A DNA stretch of 64,000 bases, from NCBI RefSeq assembly GCF_029360805.1, contig NZ_JARKNC010000008.1, positions 124,001-188,000 of the forward strand. Direction: 5' to 3'. The notes under the pieces are model-generated. The model was not told the DNA's origin. It did no database searches and was given only the letters and a program-made list of their open reading frames with translations. Source of the DNA: Daejeonella sp. JGW-45 (GTDB lineage: Bacteria > Bacteroidota > Bacteroidia > Sphingobacteriales > Sphingobacteriaceae). Position 1 is the stretch's first letter, and each line of letters begins with the position of its first letter. The position numbers and the translations under genes were made by a program. Below, piece by piece: positions 35,851 through 44,504 of this stretch.

Positions 35851-35907
35851 CAAACCTAGTCATCACGCCCGAATCAAACTGATACTATTAACCAGAATAA
35901 TTGTACT
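35851..35907 (-). promoter_or_regulatory. promoter D: 21-bp direct repeat upstream of TAGGTTTG
   Basis: On the minus strand AGTAC (35907-35903) and AGTAT (35886-35882) are 21 bp apart, followed by a 23-bp spacer and TAGGTTTG (35858-35851), a perfect TAnnTTTG. The -7 sequence differs from A-C in its variable bases, so the match is not simple copying. The 644-bp gap 35620-36263 holds this promoter, a long leader with a possible hairpin around 35656-35671 (ACCGGC/ACCGGT), and a small divergent frame at 35996; nothing else was recognised. Confidence 0.75.
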
Positions 35908-35995
35908 ATAGTGTAATGGTAAACACCATTACAGATTTGACACAGAACCAACACATGCCGTTTAAACCCACAGCTATATTTCGTATCTTTGTTTT

Positions 35996-36136
35996 ATGGG
36001 CAGTAAATTTCATATTTATTCTAAAAACACCGCGCTGCAGCTTCAGGTTGCTGCGGCAGGGTTTTTACGTGTCCTGACCAGTCAGTACGAACTTGGAGAT
36101 GCTTTCCTGAAAAGCAGCAAAGACTTCATAATCTAA
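35996..36136 (+). CDS. possible 46-residue small protein, divergent from operon D
   Basis: An ATG at 35996 opens a 46-codon frame (MGSKFHIYSKNTALQLQ to KSSKDFII). It is preceded at once by TATCTTTG (35984-35991), a perfect Bacteroidota -7 element only 4 bp before the ATG, which would give a leaderless or near-leaderless message. The peptide has no recognised family, leader or membrane segment. It may be a real small protein, the remnant of a longer gene, or chance. It is transcribed away from operon D, close to promoter D. Confidence 0.3.
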   Translation: MGSKFHIYSKNTALQLQVAAAGFLRVLTSQYELGDAFLKSSKDFII

Positions 36137-36263
36137 TCCCGATCCTTTCCAGGACGGGAACCTTCTAAACTTTAAGGAATTAAAATGGGTTGCAATCGCG
36201 ACCGTTTCCGTGCTGCGCGCATGCGCTTGAACCAATTTATATTTCACTTAATCTCAAATTATT

Positions 36264-36662
36264 ATGAACACTGAAGTAAAAACTTCCGCGCAACCAATTA
36301 TGGTTACGACCGCAATGTATGACCTTTTAAAGGAAGAGCTCCGAAAGCGGAAACAAAGCAAGTACAATGAAGAAAAGCTGAGGCTCGAACTGAAAGAAGC
36401 ACGACAGGTTTTAAGGAAAGAAATACCAGAAAATGTTGTAACAGTAAATAAAGCTGTTAAAGTGAAAGATGTGAATACCGGAGAGGAGTTTAACTATAAG
36501 CTAGTTGCCCCGGATAAAGCAAAACGTAAAAATATGACGCAGTCTATCCTTTCGCCTATTGGTGTGGCTATCCTTGGTTACAGCGAAGGTGCCGAAGTGG
36601 TATGGGAAATGCCCGACGGCATTAGAACGTTCACTATACTCGAAGTTAGGAACATACAATAA
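36264..36662 (+). CDS. GreA/GreB-family C-terminal-domain protein
   Basis: 132 residues. An N-terminal charged helical segment (about 15-55, LKEELRKRKQSKYNEEKLRLELKEA in part) precedes the GreA/GreB C-terminal FKBP-like domain (about 65-130) with LSPIGVAILGYSEGAEVVWEMPDG. It is shorter than GreA (about 158 residues), and the coiled coil appears reduced, so RNA-cleavage stimulation is doubtful; Rnk-like binding to RNA polymerase is possible. It stands alone, with a hairpin downstream at 36733. Confidence 0.8.
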   Translation: MNTEVKTSAQPIMVTTAMYDLLKEELRKRKQSKYNEEKLRLELKEARQVLRKEIPENVVTVNKAVKVKDVNTGEEFNYKLVAPDKAKRKNMTQSILSPIGVAILGYSEGAEVVWEMPDGIRTFTILEVRNIQ

Positions 36663-36732
36663 CCGTTGTACGCTTGTATGTTAGTACAAACGCAGTAACC
36701 GAGGCTGCATCCGCACATAACATGATGACAAT

Positions 36733-36753
36733 GAGGGGCTGAAACAGCCCCTC
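36733..36753. terminator. hairpin between convergent genes
   Basis: A 9-bp stem GAGGGGCTG (36733-36741) with its complement (36745-36753) and an AAA loop lies between the GreA/GreB-like gene and the convergent lipoprotein gene. No strong T-run follows on either strand, so it is a weak bidirectional terminator candidate. Confidence 0.55.
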
Positions 36754-36778
36754 TATTACAACTCATAATTTCTACCCA

Positions 36779-36994
36779 TCAATGGCTCCGGTCCAGCGTG
36801 GTATCTCCTATTCCGATGTTGGCAGAATCGATCACCCGATTGGTACTATCCGGCGCCCGGCCCATAATTGTATCATGGCCAGACTCCTTTGCCGGATCCG
36901 GTTCCTGGCCTTTATGGCTATCATAATGATTAGGGTCGCCGCAGGCGCTTAACAGGCCGAATAGAAACAGCCCTCCAAAAAATTTCGTTCGCAT
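36779..36994 (-). CDS. small lipoprotein
   Basis: 71 residues. A short leader MRTKFFGGLFLFGLLSAC ends in lipobox LSAC, followed by a hydrophilic, aspartate-rich mature part without cysteine. It starts 3 bp after the stop of the upstream hypothetical gene and forms a two-gene unit with it. No family was recognised. The lipobox makes membrane anchoring likely; function is unknown. Confidence 0.65.
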   Translation of the reverse strand: MRTKFFGGLFLFGLLSACGDPNHYDSHKGQEPDPAKESGHDTIMGRAPDSTNRVIDSANIGIGDTTLDRSH

Positions 36995-36997
36995 AGC

Positions 36998-37264
36998 TTA
37001 TTTTTTATAGGTTGGATTGATATTGTTAGCAGTACCTGTTTTGCGAGGCTTCTGATAGATCTCCTTAAACACCTCCGGGTCAAGCTCTCCCCTTTCATTA
37101 GTCACCGCGTCTACGCCAGGCAGCAAGGTATCATCATTATTTTCGGGTGATTCGCTCATCGAATCTTTCATACTTTCGCCAACTTTTTCCGACTGGGCGG
37201 CGATGTTTTTCCCCGTGTTTTCAGCTGATTTATTCATAAGGCTGTTTAATATGTTTAACAACAT
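36998..37264 (-). CDS. hypothetical protein, 88 residues
   Basis: A hydrophilic 88-residue protein (MLLNILNSLMNKSAENTG) rich in Asn, Glu and Lys, with an acidic centre (SPENNDDTLLPGVD) and basic end (NPTYKK). No leader, membrane segment or recognised domain is present. It is followed after 3 bp by the small lipoprotein gene, so the two are probably expressed together. Frame length and coupling support it as real, but nothing indicates a function. Confidence 0.5.
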   Translation of the reverse strand: MLLNILNSLMNKSAENTGKNIAAQSEKVGESMKDSMSESPENNDDTLLPGVDAVTNERGELDPEVFKEIYQKPRKTGTANNINPTYKK

Positions 37265-37282
37265 CCATGTCAGCCGGTTTTA

Positions 37283-37290
37283 TAAATTTG
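37283..37290 (+). promoter_or_regulatory. candidate -7 element for the M20 peptidase gene
   Basis: TAAATTTG matches TAnnTTTG on the plus strand 118 bp upstream of the peptidase ATG. No convincing -33 element was seen, so this is only a candidate. Confidence 0.3.
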
Positions 37291-37408
37291 AGAAGCTTCC
37301 ATCTTTTCATTCAGTAAATTGAGTTAATTTCCGTGATTGCTTAATTTATACTATCAATATCCATATCAAATAATATATATATTTAGTTTCTCAAAGCTAT
37401 TCCACTAT

Positions 37409-38704
37409 ATGAAAAGAATACCTCTTCTTATACTCTTATCCATTACAGCATTTTCGGCCTTTGCACAGAATGAAAAGACCATTTCAGCAAAAACGTTATA
37501 CAAAACGGAGATCGATAAGATCGCAGCAGATAAAAAAGTAAGAAAGGCATTCGAGATCATCCAGGAACTGGAACCAACAAGTATAAAAGAACTGATCGAA
37601 CTTACCCAGATCCCTGCTCCTCCATTTATGGAACAAAAAAGGGCGAAGCGCTTCAAGGAAATGCTCCGTGAAGCAGGTATTGATTCAGTGTGGGTAGACG
37701 AAGCAGGCAATGTGCTTGCTTTACGCAGGGGAACTGGGAACGGCAAGACCGTCCTCTTTGAAGGCCACCTTGACACGGTGTTTCCGTTAGATACAGATGT
37801 GACCGTAAAAATGAGGGGCGACACATTATTTGCCCCCGGAATTGGTGATGACACCAGAGCCCTTAGCGTAGTGCTTACTGTGATGAAAGCAATGAACAAA
37901 GCCGCGATCTCTACAGAATCTGATATTTTAATTGCAGGAACCGTCGGCGAGGAAGGTCTTGGTGATCTACGGGGTGTGAAGCATTTATTTAAACCGGGAA
38001 ACCTGAAAATCGACTCGCATATTGCATTGGATGGGGGAGAGATCGGTGCATTGCTGACGAATGGCCTCGGATCCGTTCGCTATAAGATTACGTTCAAAGG
38101 CCCTGGAGGACATTCATGGGGCGCATTTGGTTTAGCAAATCCGCATCACGCCATGGGAAAGGCGATCGATTATTTCAGCACGGCGGCTGGAGCTCTAGTG
38201 GCCAGTGGACCCAAAACCAGTTATAACGTAGGACGTATCGGAGGCGGCACTTCCGTAAATTCTATTCCTTTTGAAAGCTGGATCGAAGTAGATATGCGAT
38301 CCGTCAGCCCGGACAAGCTGAAAGACATAGAACAAATTCTATTAAACCAGGTCAATAAGGCGATCAATGAATATAACTCCGTCATTAAAGCCAAAGAAAA
38401 ACTTACTGCTCATGTTGAAAAAATAGGAGAACGGCCATCAGGCACACAATCCCCCGATCTTCCCCTGATTCAAAAAGGCCTTGCAGCTATCGAGTACTTC
38501 AAAGCTAAGCCTTCGATAACTACAGGATCAACAAATTCCAACATACCGATCTCTTTGGGTATACCCAGTATTACCATTGGAAGAGGCGGAAAAGGCGGCG
38601 AATCTCATTCTCTGGGTGAATGGTGGATCAATGAGAATGGCGCAGAAGCGATCAGGTTTGCGTTAGTGGTACTGCTGGCGGAAGCAGGATTGAAAAGTGA
38701 TTGA
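37409..38704 (+). CDS. M20 family metallopeptidase, exported
   Basis: 431 residues from the ATG at 37409; an upstream in-frame ATG would add 24 residues before an otherwise clean signal peptide (MKRIPLLILLSITAFSAFAQ), so the shorter form is chosen. FEGHLDTVFP holds the first metal His and Asp, GTVGEEGLGDLRG the catalytic and metal glutamates, and SHSLGEW the last histidine. The dimerisation domain lies in the middle. The family cleaves dipeptides or N-acyl amino acids; this one should act in the periplasm. It stands alone between divergent and convergent neighbours, with a strong terminator at 38722. Confidence 0.88.
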   Translation: MKRIPLLILLSITAFSAFAQNEKTISAKTLYKTEIDKIAADKKVRKAFEIIQELEPTSIKELIELTQIPAPPFMEQKRAKRFKEMLREAGIDSVWVDEAGNVLALRRGTGNGKTVLFEGHLDTVFPLDTDVTVKMRGDTLFAPGIGDDTRALSVVLTVMKAMNKAAISTESDILIAGTVGEEGLGDLRGVKHLFKPGNLKIDSHIALDGGEIGALLTNGLGSVRYKITFKGPGGHSWGAFGLANPHHAMGKAIDYFSTAAGALVASGPKTSYNVGRIGGGTSVNSIPFESWIEVDMRSVSPDKLKDIEQILLNQVNKAINEYNSVIKAKEKLTAHVEKIGERPSGTQSPDLPLIQKGLAAIEYFKAKPSITTGSTNSNIPISLGIPSITIGRGGKGGESHSLGEWWINENGAEAIRFALVVLLAEAGLKSD

Positions 38705-38721
38705 GCCGAACCGATATTTTT

Positions 38722-38810
38722 AACGCAAGGATGCAAAGTGACGCGCAATCACCCTTCCATAAAAGCTTCGCGTCCTCCGCGCGTACTTTGTGGCCTTTGC
38801 GTTTTTTTTT
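38722..38810 (+). terminator. long imperfect inverted repeat ending in a T-run
   Basis: The left arm 38722-38746 (AACGCAAGG...GACGCGC) pairs imperfectly with 38779-38802 (GCGCG...TTTGCGTT), and nine Ts follow at 38802-38810. It lies 18 bp after the M20 stop and 4 bp before the convergent esterase stop. Within the arms the word GCAAAG/GCAAGG recurs, like dispersed intergenic repeats seen in many bacterial genomes. Confidence 0.7.
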
Positions 38811-38814
38811 AACT

Positions 38815-40884
38815 TTACTGGTCTCCGAAGCTAGTTTCGCCCGGTTGCTTACTTAGCTTTCGGATCCTGGCAAACTCCGCGGCATACTCCTGGAGCTTTA
38901 TACCGCTGATCTTTTCCCCGGACATGCTCACCGGGCTAAGTATTCTGACCGGTTTACCGCCTAAAGCTGCCGCCAGTGAAACGTCGCCCCAGTTCAAAAA
39001 TCCCGGGAGATGAATGGCCATACTGAAAAAGTCGATATTCTCCCGGCCGTCAAAAAGATAACTAACCGGGGCATCGCGCATCGTTACACTGCTTACGTTC
39101 CCCCCGGTAGCGGCCAGAAATAAACCCGCTAAGCCGGATTCTTTATTACCATCAATAATTACCGATTGTGCCTTATACGTCGATCTTAGAAAATCAGTCA
39201 CGATCCTGAGCTCCTTTACCCATTCTCCCAAAAGGGTTTTACCCAACCACAACTCCGATCGCGACAGGGTATGAAGAACCATGCTTTTATTATTTGCGAT
39301 CTCTGCCCGGGAGAATAGCTCGCCTGTACCCGACAGGTCGACAAGTACAATACCTTGTCCCTTCTTCTTAAATCCCTCTATAAGCTCAGACGAAATGGAT
39401 TGTTTGCCCCCGGTATTACTAACCAGCATATAACCCAGTGATGGGTTGACCGGGGCCAGGTGCAATATTGGAATTAACTTCCCATCACTGGTTTCCAAAG
39501 CAAAACGGTCCCAACCGCCCTGGCTGACATACCTGTGTGCTTTCTTCAGCTCCGGCAGTTCATTGATCCGCAGCACATTAAGCAGTTCATTTCTTTTTAG
39601 TCCCGCATCAAATGCATCTTTGCCGATATAGGCAGAACGCAGATCAGCGCCCCGAAGGCGGCAGTATGCAGCAGTGGTCATTACTCCATGATCTCTCTGG
39701 CCTTTTGTAAACGTCATTAATTTCTCCTCAGGTATCAGCTCAAAAGCCTGCTCCTCTTTTGCTTCCCCGGTTCCTGTTCCTTTCAGCTGCAGGTCAAACC
39801 ATCCCAGCATGGCTTTCCTGTCTTCGGTATGGTAACCATGTGTCAGGTCAAATACCCTGTTTGAGATTTTATGCCCCGCTCCCAGCATGGCAAATACATC
39901 CTTCGCGTTCTCATAACTTCTGAGCATTTCCTTTGGCAAAAAGGAAGGCGCATCCCTGATATGATTCGAAGGCATAATTGCCCGGGATAAAGCCAGCACG
40001 CCAGCTTCTTCAGTAAAGGTCAGTCCATCTATCAGGAGCTCGCATATGCAATTTGAACGCATAACATAGGATTCAAATGTGCCTACACTGACTACCGGAA
40101 CTGCCGCTTTAACACGTCCATCCAGTGCTGCAAGCCACATCGTCTGGTTGCCCCCGCCGCTGGCGCCTGTAGCACCAATCTTTGCAGGATCAACAAAAGG
40201 CAAGGTACTTAACAGGTCGACAGCCCTGATATTATCAGAAATCTGCATCCCCATTAATGATTCCCCGATATTCATTAATGAAGCCCCGAGGCCGGCGCCG
40301 TGATACTCGGATATCCCGTGGCTGGTTGTACGTTCACCGGCTCCCCAGGGGTCGACTGCCAGCGCAACATATCCGTTCAGCGCCAGGGTATGTCCCACTG
40401 ACTGATAATTGTTGTAAAACCTGCCATTGGAAGAATGTCCGGCCATCAGAACGATTCCGGGAAAAGGCCCCTTCCCATCGGGAATATAGAGGTTCGCTGT
40501 GGCATAAACCCCCGGAAGGGTTTGAAAGGATACATTCCGGATCGTATACCCCTTCAGTTGAAGCGAACCTGTTTCCTTCATATTCAAAGGAAGTTTCGGA
40601 TTAAAGACCACGCCGGCTTTATCAATAATGTTAGCCCGGAGCCGGTCACGATATTTTTCCCAATCCTTCAAATTATCGGGTAGCTGATGAGTTCCGAATT
40701 TCAATATGGCCTGGTTCCTTAACCTGCTTTCGACCAGGTCTGCATGATTTTTAGGTAAAACTGACGGCAGGCTATCCGCCATGGAAAGTCGCCCCTGTAA
40801 ATTAACGGTCCCTGATACACCTGCCGCCAGGAAACAGGTAATTATCAGCGGGAAGCAGATGCATATTATTCTAAAGGTCTTCAC
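38815..40884 (-). CDS. exported alpha/beta hydrolase, acetyl-xylan-esterase-like
   Basis: 689 residues with a signal peptide (about 5-24). FPGIVLMAGHSSNGR, LALNGYVALAVDPWGAGER and GATGASGGGNQTMW (nucleophile serine in GASGG) define an alpha/beta hydrolase of the AXE1 or dienelactone type, and LTHGYHTEDRKAMLGWF carries the catalytic histidine. A second, degenerate hydrolase-like half follows (about 400-680). Such proteins deacylate plant polysaccharides. The gene is alone, with 786 bp upstream before the MG2 gene. Hydrolase assignment is firm; esterase specificity is tentative. Confidence 0.78.
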   Translation of the reverse strand: MKTFRIICICFPLIITCFLAAGVSGTVNLQGRLSMADSLPSVLPKNHADLVESRLRNQAILKFGTHQLPDNLKDWEKYRDRLRANIIDKAGVVFNPKLPLNMKETGSLQLKGYTIRNVSFQTLPGVYATANLYIPDGKGPFPGIVLMAGHSSNGRFYNNYQSVGHTLALNGYVALAVDPWGAGERTTSHGISEYHGAGLGASLMNIGESLMGMQISDNIRAVDLLSTLPFVDPAKIGATGASGGGNQTMWLAALDGRVKAAVPVVSVGTFESYVMRSNCICELLIDGLTFTEEAGVLALSRAIMPSNHIRDAPSFLPKEMLRSYENAKDVFAMLGAGHKISNRVFDLTHGYHTEDRKAMLGWFDLQLKGTGTGEAKEEQAFELIPEEKLMTFTKGQRDHGVMTTAAYCRLRGADLRSAYIGKDAFDAGLKRNELLNVLRINELPELKKAHRYVSQGGWDRFALETSDGKLIPILHLAPVNPSLGYMLVSNTGGKQSISSELIEGFKKKGQGIVLVDLSGTGELFSRAEIANNKSMVLHTLSRSELWLGKTLLGEWVKELRIVTDFLRSTYKAQSVIIDGNKESGLAGLFLAATGGNVSSVTMRDAPVSYLFDGRENIDFFSMAIHLPGFLNWGDVSLAAALGGKPVRILSPVSMSGEKISGIKLQEYAAEFARIRKLSKQPGETSFGDQ

Positions 40885-41670
40885 TTTAATGTGCCGTAAA
40901 TTTTACAAAGGGAGAAATTAGTATTTCTTCCCATCATTCTGCAGATAAATTTTGTTTTATTTGATTAACTAAAGTAACCATTGCAGTATAAGCGCGAAGG
41001 CGCTAAATTATCAGTTCAGTTTACCTTAGTGTATTTGCTTTGTTTCAAGTCAGAAATTAACCCCACGGATAGTTCCCTTATCCCTCCAGTCAATCCGGCC
41101 ATATACTCCCTTTCACCCGGCTCGAAAGGAGAAAAAATGCGACTTCTCTAATTTGCATCAAAACGCGTTTTTAGACTAAAATAGAAATCAGTATAAAAAA
41201 GAGGTTTTGTTCGTACCTTCTTCGTCTCTCCTTCGTCTCGAAGGCCATTTTGACCATCGCCAGGCAGATAATAGACAAAGAAGGTACGAAGAAGGTACGA
41301 AGAAGGCCCTAACGGGGTGTTTTGCTGACTAAAAATCAATGAAATCCGAATCAGAAGCAGGATGTAGCTGGTACTTTAAGTTCCTGAGCCAAAATTAGCC
41401 CTCTGGCAGACTTTTTTCACAATGTCTGGTCTCTATGACTGGCTGTCGTAAAAATGCCGCCATAGAGGAGCATTTGACAGAAACCCTGGGGGCGGATGTG
41501 AGCCGGTGAAATACAACAGTACATCTATGGAAAACTTCTTGTAATTACAGGCACGGATACGGATAGTCTGCGGGGCGCTTATGCAAACAACTTAGTGTAA
41601 ATCAACATCGATATCCATTTATACATTACTCCCTCTGCGGCCCAGTTCTCTATTCCCTATTCCTTCTTCC
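40885..41670. other. 786-bp intergenic region without a supported gene
   Basis: The region separates the esterase-like gene from the end of the MG2 gene. It holds the repeat block at 41210-41308 and the start of heptamer array E5. A 63-codon minus-strand frame at 41148-41339 lies across the repeat block and looks non-coding. No promoter matching TAnnTTTG was found for the esterase. Confidence 0.6.
41210..41308. repeat. inverted and tandem GAAGGTACGAA repeats
   Basis: GAAGGTACGAA is tandemly repeated at 41280-41301 (11-bp unit, then GAAGG), and its complement CGTACCTTCTTCG occurs at 41212-41224. The two blocks can pair over 13 bp (with 41287-41299) around a 62-nt spacer. Period and sequence differ from the heptamer arrays. 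Confidence 0.65.
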
Positions 41671-41683
41671 CTATTCCCGCTTC
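41649..41683. repeat. 7-bp-period tandem repeat (E5) running into the MG2 3' end
   Basis: Five contiguous heptamers (TCTATTC, CCTATTC three-fold with variants, CCGCTTC) run from 41649 to 41683 and overlap the last codons of the MG2 gene, whose stop is at 41671-41673. It has no inverted partner. Confidence 0.6.
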
Positions 41684-44424
41684 ACCACCTCAACACTCAC
41701 CTCCTTATACCCGATCCTGCCGTCAGCGGCTATCGCCTCCACTACCACCAACTGTAATCCTGTATTATCTGAATTATAGAAAGAAACAAATGCCTTTCCC
41801 TCTCCGTCAGTTCTTATCGCGGGCTGCCAGTGTACCAGGGTACGTTTATCGGGCTTTTTCCAGTCTTCCGGTGTAAGCTGTTCATATTTGGGAGTATAGA
41901 ATTCCCTGGGAGCGGCAAAGACCGGAACGGTGTGCCGGGCCAGCCCGACGGGAGATTTTACACCGAATAAGCCCTTGCCGGCATGGGTGTAAATAGCTAT
42001 AACATTCCCCTTGGTTGGTGTGTCCATCCCACACTCCCCTGTTGTTTCGCAAAACAGGTTCCTGAAATTCCTGGCATAAGGGATCAGCTCAAAACTCTTC
42101 ACTTCGCCGGGCGGGATACTTGGGATGTGGCCATAGTTATCCCACATGACAGGCATGCCATCAATTACAACCAGGGTGATCTCGCCATTGGGAATATATG
42201 CATACAAACCACCCACACCATACGACCTCACCTTGACCTCGGGAAAACTGAACATCAACACACTGTACAGGCCGTATGACCATTTTTCTTCTTTTGCCCG
42301 GATATCTTCTCCGCTGATCACGGTTTTTGCCTTACCATATGTGTCTTCCACTCGTTTTTTCTCAGGCGTAAGCACAGTTTCAGAGACCACTACTTCCTGC
42401 AATGTTATTCCTTCAATTGACCGGATATAAGCCTCATCCGCTTTCTTCCGGTCAAGGCTTCGACTGACATAAGCCCGCTCGATGCTATCGGGCTTCTGCA
42501 GGGTAAAGAGCGGATCAAAAGAGGTCTCTGGGGATGTCTTTTTATCGAAGATCATCGTATAATCTCTCTTTTTACCTGATTTGTTATTGCTTTGCACAAG
42601 AACCTGGACAGTGTGCCCTTCCTGTTCATCAATGTTAAAGCTGAACCTCCCTAAGCTATCTGTATTCGTCGCCTGTGCAAGGGGAGTGCGCCCAAAGACC
42701 ATCATGGTTAGGCCAACACCAGTCTTTTCTTTCTTTTGAGCAAGCAGGGCGCCAACATACCCTGATACAGCCAGATTTGGTTCGACTGGAAAAATTATTT
42801 TGCCCGGCGGCGGACTCGTGTATTTATACTTGCGCCAGCCCTGCGTCAGCAGCAGCGCATCCAGGTCCTGGTACCGGTTTATATCTCCCCTGAAATATGA
42901 CCCGGGTGATTCTATCCTGCCCTTCAGGTCTGAACTCAGCAACATATATGACAGGATATTTTCACGTGAACCCTGTAGCTCGCCGATGTCAGCTTTGTTC
43001 AATACCAAAACCGACAGGTCGACATCTAAAGCCCTTCCTGCAGAATCCCTGGCTGTGATAGCCAGTTTACTGAGTTCACGTTGTGTATAACTCGCTTTAT
43101 CCGCTTCCACCGAAAGTTCGATCCGGTTTTCGGGACGAATATTAAAATACAGGCGCTCGGCAACAGGTTGCCGCGATAAGGTCATCAACGTAAAGCAAAT
43201 CACTCCTTCAGGCAAAAGGTCAGAGGGCACGAAGAACTCCCAGGTTCCATTTCGCAGGCGGCTCTTGAACTCGAAATGAGCTTCTCCGCGACAAGAAGCT
43301 TTTACGATCATACTGTCATTAAGCAGGTAATTTGAAGTCGCTTTCAGGTAGGTCCTTCCAGTCAGTTTTCTTACAGTGAGCATATTTCCCTTGCCAACGG
43401 GAGCGGGCAGCGGATATCTGACCTGGGCCTGGTTTCCTAAGGGTATTAAACGGGCAGTGTACTTTTCCGCACTATCGACGTCCAAAAGCATGAAAGATCC
43501 CATTCCAAACTCGTTACTCGCAAAGGTAGTAAGCACCTGATCTTTGGCATTCAATATTTCCCCGCTAACCCTAATACCTTTGCCCGACCCGTCCAGGGCT
43601 TTGAAGCCCACCACATTGTGCGCACCATGCAGCATTTCACCGCTTTCGGGGAAAAACTGCAGGTCAAGGAAACTCTCATCCAAAACTATCGTACGTGAAT
43701 ACGTGGAATTGTTCCGCGTATTCAGTTTGAGTGTGACTAAATTCGATCCCGGCGGTATCGCATAATCAAGCTGATAATTGTTCCCGCTACTTCGCGATAC
43801 CATGACTGTATCGTGCCTGGCTCCTGCCGTTATTACAAGAGTAAGATCCCTTTTATGCAGGCTGTCGATCGCTGAAGGATTGATGGTCGCCCTGATCCGT
43901 CGCTCAGTTTTAGCACCTGTCAGCGTAATGTTCTTTATCGGGTTGGGCTCAGCAAGGGTTCCGTCGCCATACAGCTGTATATAGCCCTTAAAGAAAAAAT
44001 TTTCTCCGAAGTTCCTGTTCCATTCGGTATATGCCCTCAACTGGTAATGTCCATCCGGGTAATTTGAATTCAGCTGGAAAAATCCGTCGCCTATTCCGCC
44101 CGTTAGCCGGATCAACTTCTTATCCACAATTTGCTGATTTTGATCGATCAGGTCTACATGCAATACCCCGCTAATCAAGGAGCTTGTGTGATCTGTTGAC
44201 TGCGTTACTATCGCTTTGAACCATACAGTTTGATCGCTAGTATAAACTTTATTATCCAGCTGAAGATATATCTTTTCGGGTGGCGGTAACGGGTCGCTTT
44301 CATCCCCGAAAACCTTAGACTGATCAGGTATTGCTGACGATTCCTGGTCCTGGGCTATGGCAGTAATTACGCAACACAGGATAACGGCTACCAGAAAAAT
44401 TTTAAATCGAAATCCAGTTATCAA
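41671..44424 (-). CDS. MG2-domain / TonB-plug-like outer-envelope protein
   Basis: 917 residues with a signal peptide (about 6-25). PEKIYLQLDNKVYTSDQTVWFKAIV begins the macroglobulin MG2 domain typical of a large Bacteroidota family. Near the C-terminus LQEVVVSE and a plug-like segment with LVVIDGMPVMWDNYG resemble a TonB-dependent receptor plug without a barrel. The last part (KRTLVHWQPAIRTDGEGKAFVSFYNSDNTG) is the usual family C-terminus. The role of the family is unclear; a link to surface protein secretion or receptor function has been proposed from domains only. Confidence 0.8.
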   Translation of the reverse strand: MITGFRFKIFLVAVILCCVITAIAQDQESSAIPDQSKVFGDESDPLPPPEKIYLQLDNKVYTSDQTVWFKAIVTQSTDHTSSLISGVLHVDLIDQNQQIVDKKLIRLTGGIGDGFFQLNSNYPDGHYQLRAYTEWNRNFGENFFFKGYIQLYGDGTLAEPNPIKNITLTGAKTERRIRATINPSAIDSLHKRDLTLVITAGARHDTVMVSRSSGNNYQLDYAIPPGSNLVTLKLNTRNNSTYSRTIVLDESFLDLQFFPESGEMLHGAHNVVGFKALDGSGKGIRVSGEILNAKDQVLTTFASNEFGMGSFMLLDVDSAEKYTARLIPLGNQAQVRYPLPAPVGKGNMLTVRKLTGRTYLKATSNYLLNDSMIVKASCRGEAHFEFKSRLRNGTWEFFVPSDLLPEGVICFTLMTLSRQPVAERLYFNIRPENRIELSVEADKASYTQRELSKLAITARDSAGRALDVDLSVLVLNKADIGELQGSRENILSYMLLSSDLKGRIESPGSYFRGDINRYQDLDALLLTQGWRKYKYTSPPPGKIIFPVEPNLAVSGYVGALLAQKKEKTGVGLTMMVFGRTPLAQATNTDSLGRFSFNIDEQEGHTVQVLVQSNNKSGKKRDYTMIFDKKTSPETSFDPLFTLQKPDSIERAYVSRSLDRKKADEAYIRSIEGITLQEVVVSETVLTPEKKRVEDTYGKAKTVISGEDIRAKEEKWSYGLYSVLMFSFPEVKVRSYGVGGLYAYIPNGEITLVVIDGMPVMWDNYGHIPSIPPGEVKSFELIPYARNFRNLFCETTGECGMDTPTKGNVIAIYTHAGKGLFGVKSPVGLARHTVPVFAAPREFYTPKYEQLTPEDWKKPDKRTLVHWQPAIRTDGEGKAFVSFYNSDNTGLQLVVVEAIAADGRIGYKEVSVEVVKRE

Positions 44425-44504
44425 ATTAAAAAGTGTATCTGTCCTAAATATAAGAAACTTCTACTGCCTCTAAACACTTAAGGAAAGATACGAAAAGTCC
44501 TGAA

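Noticed and set aside
36065-36247. 60-codon minus-strand frame between operon D and the GreA/GreB-like gene
   Set aside because: It has no recognisable domain or translation signal and overlaps the better supported small plus-strand frame.
41148-41339. 63-codon minus-strand frame in the large spacer
   Set aside because: It runs across the GAAGGTACGAA repeat block, has no family resemblance and no promoter.
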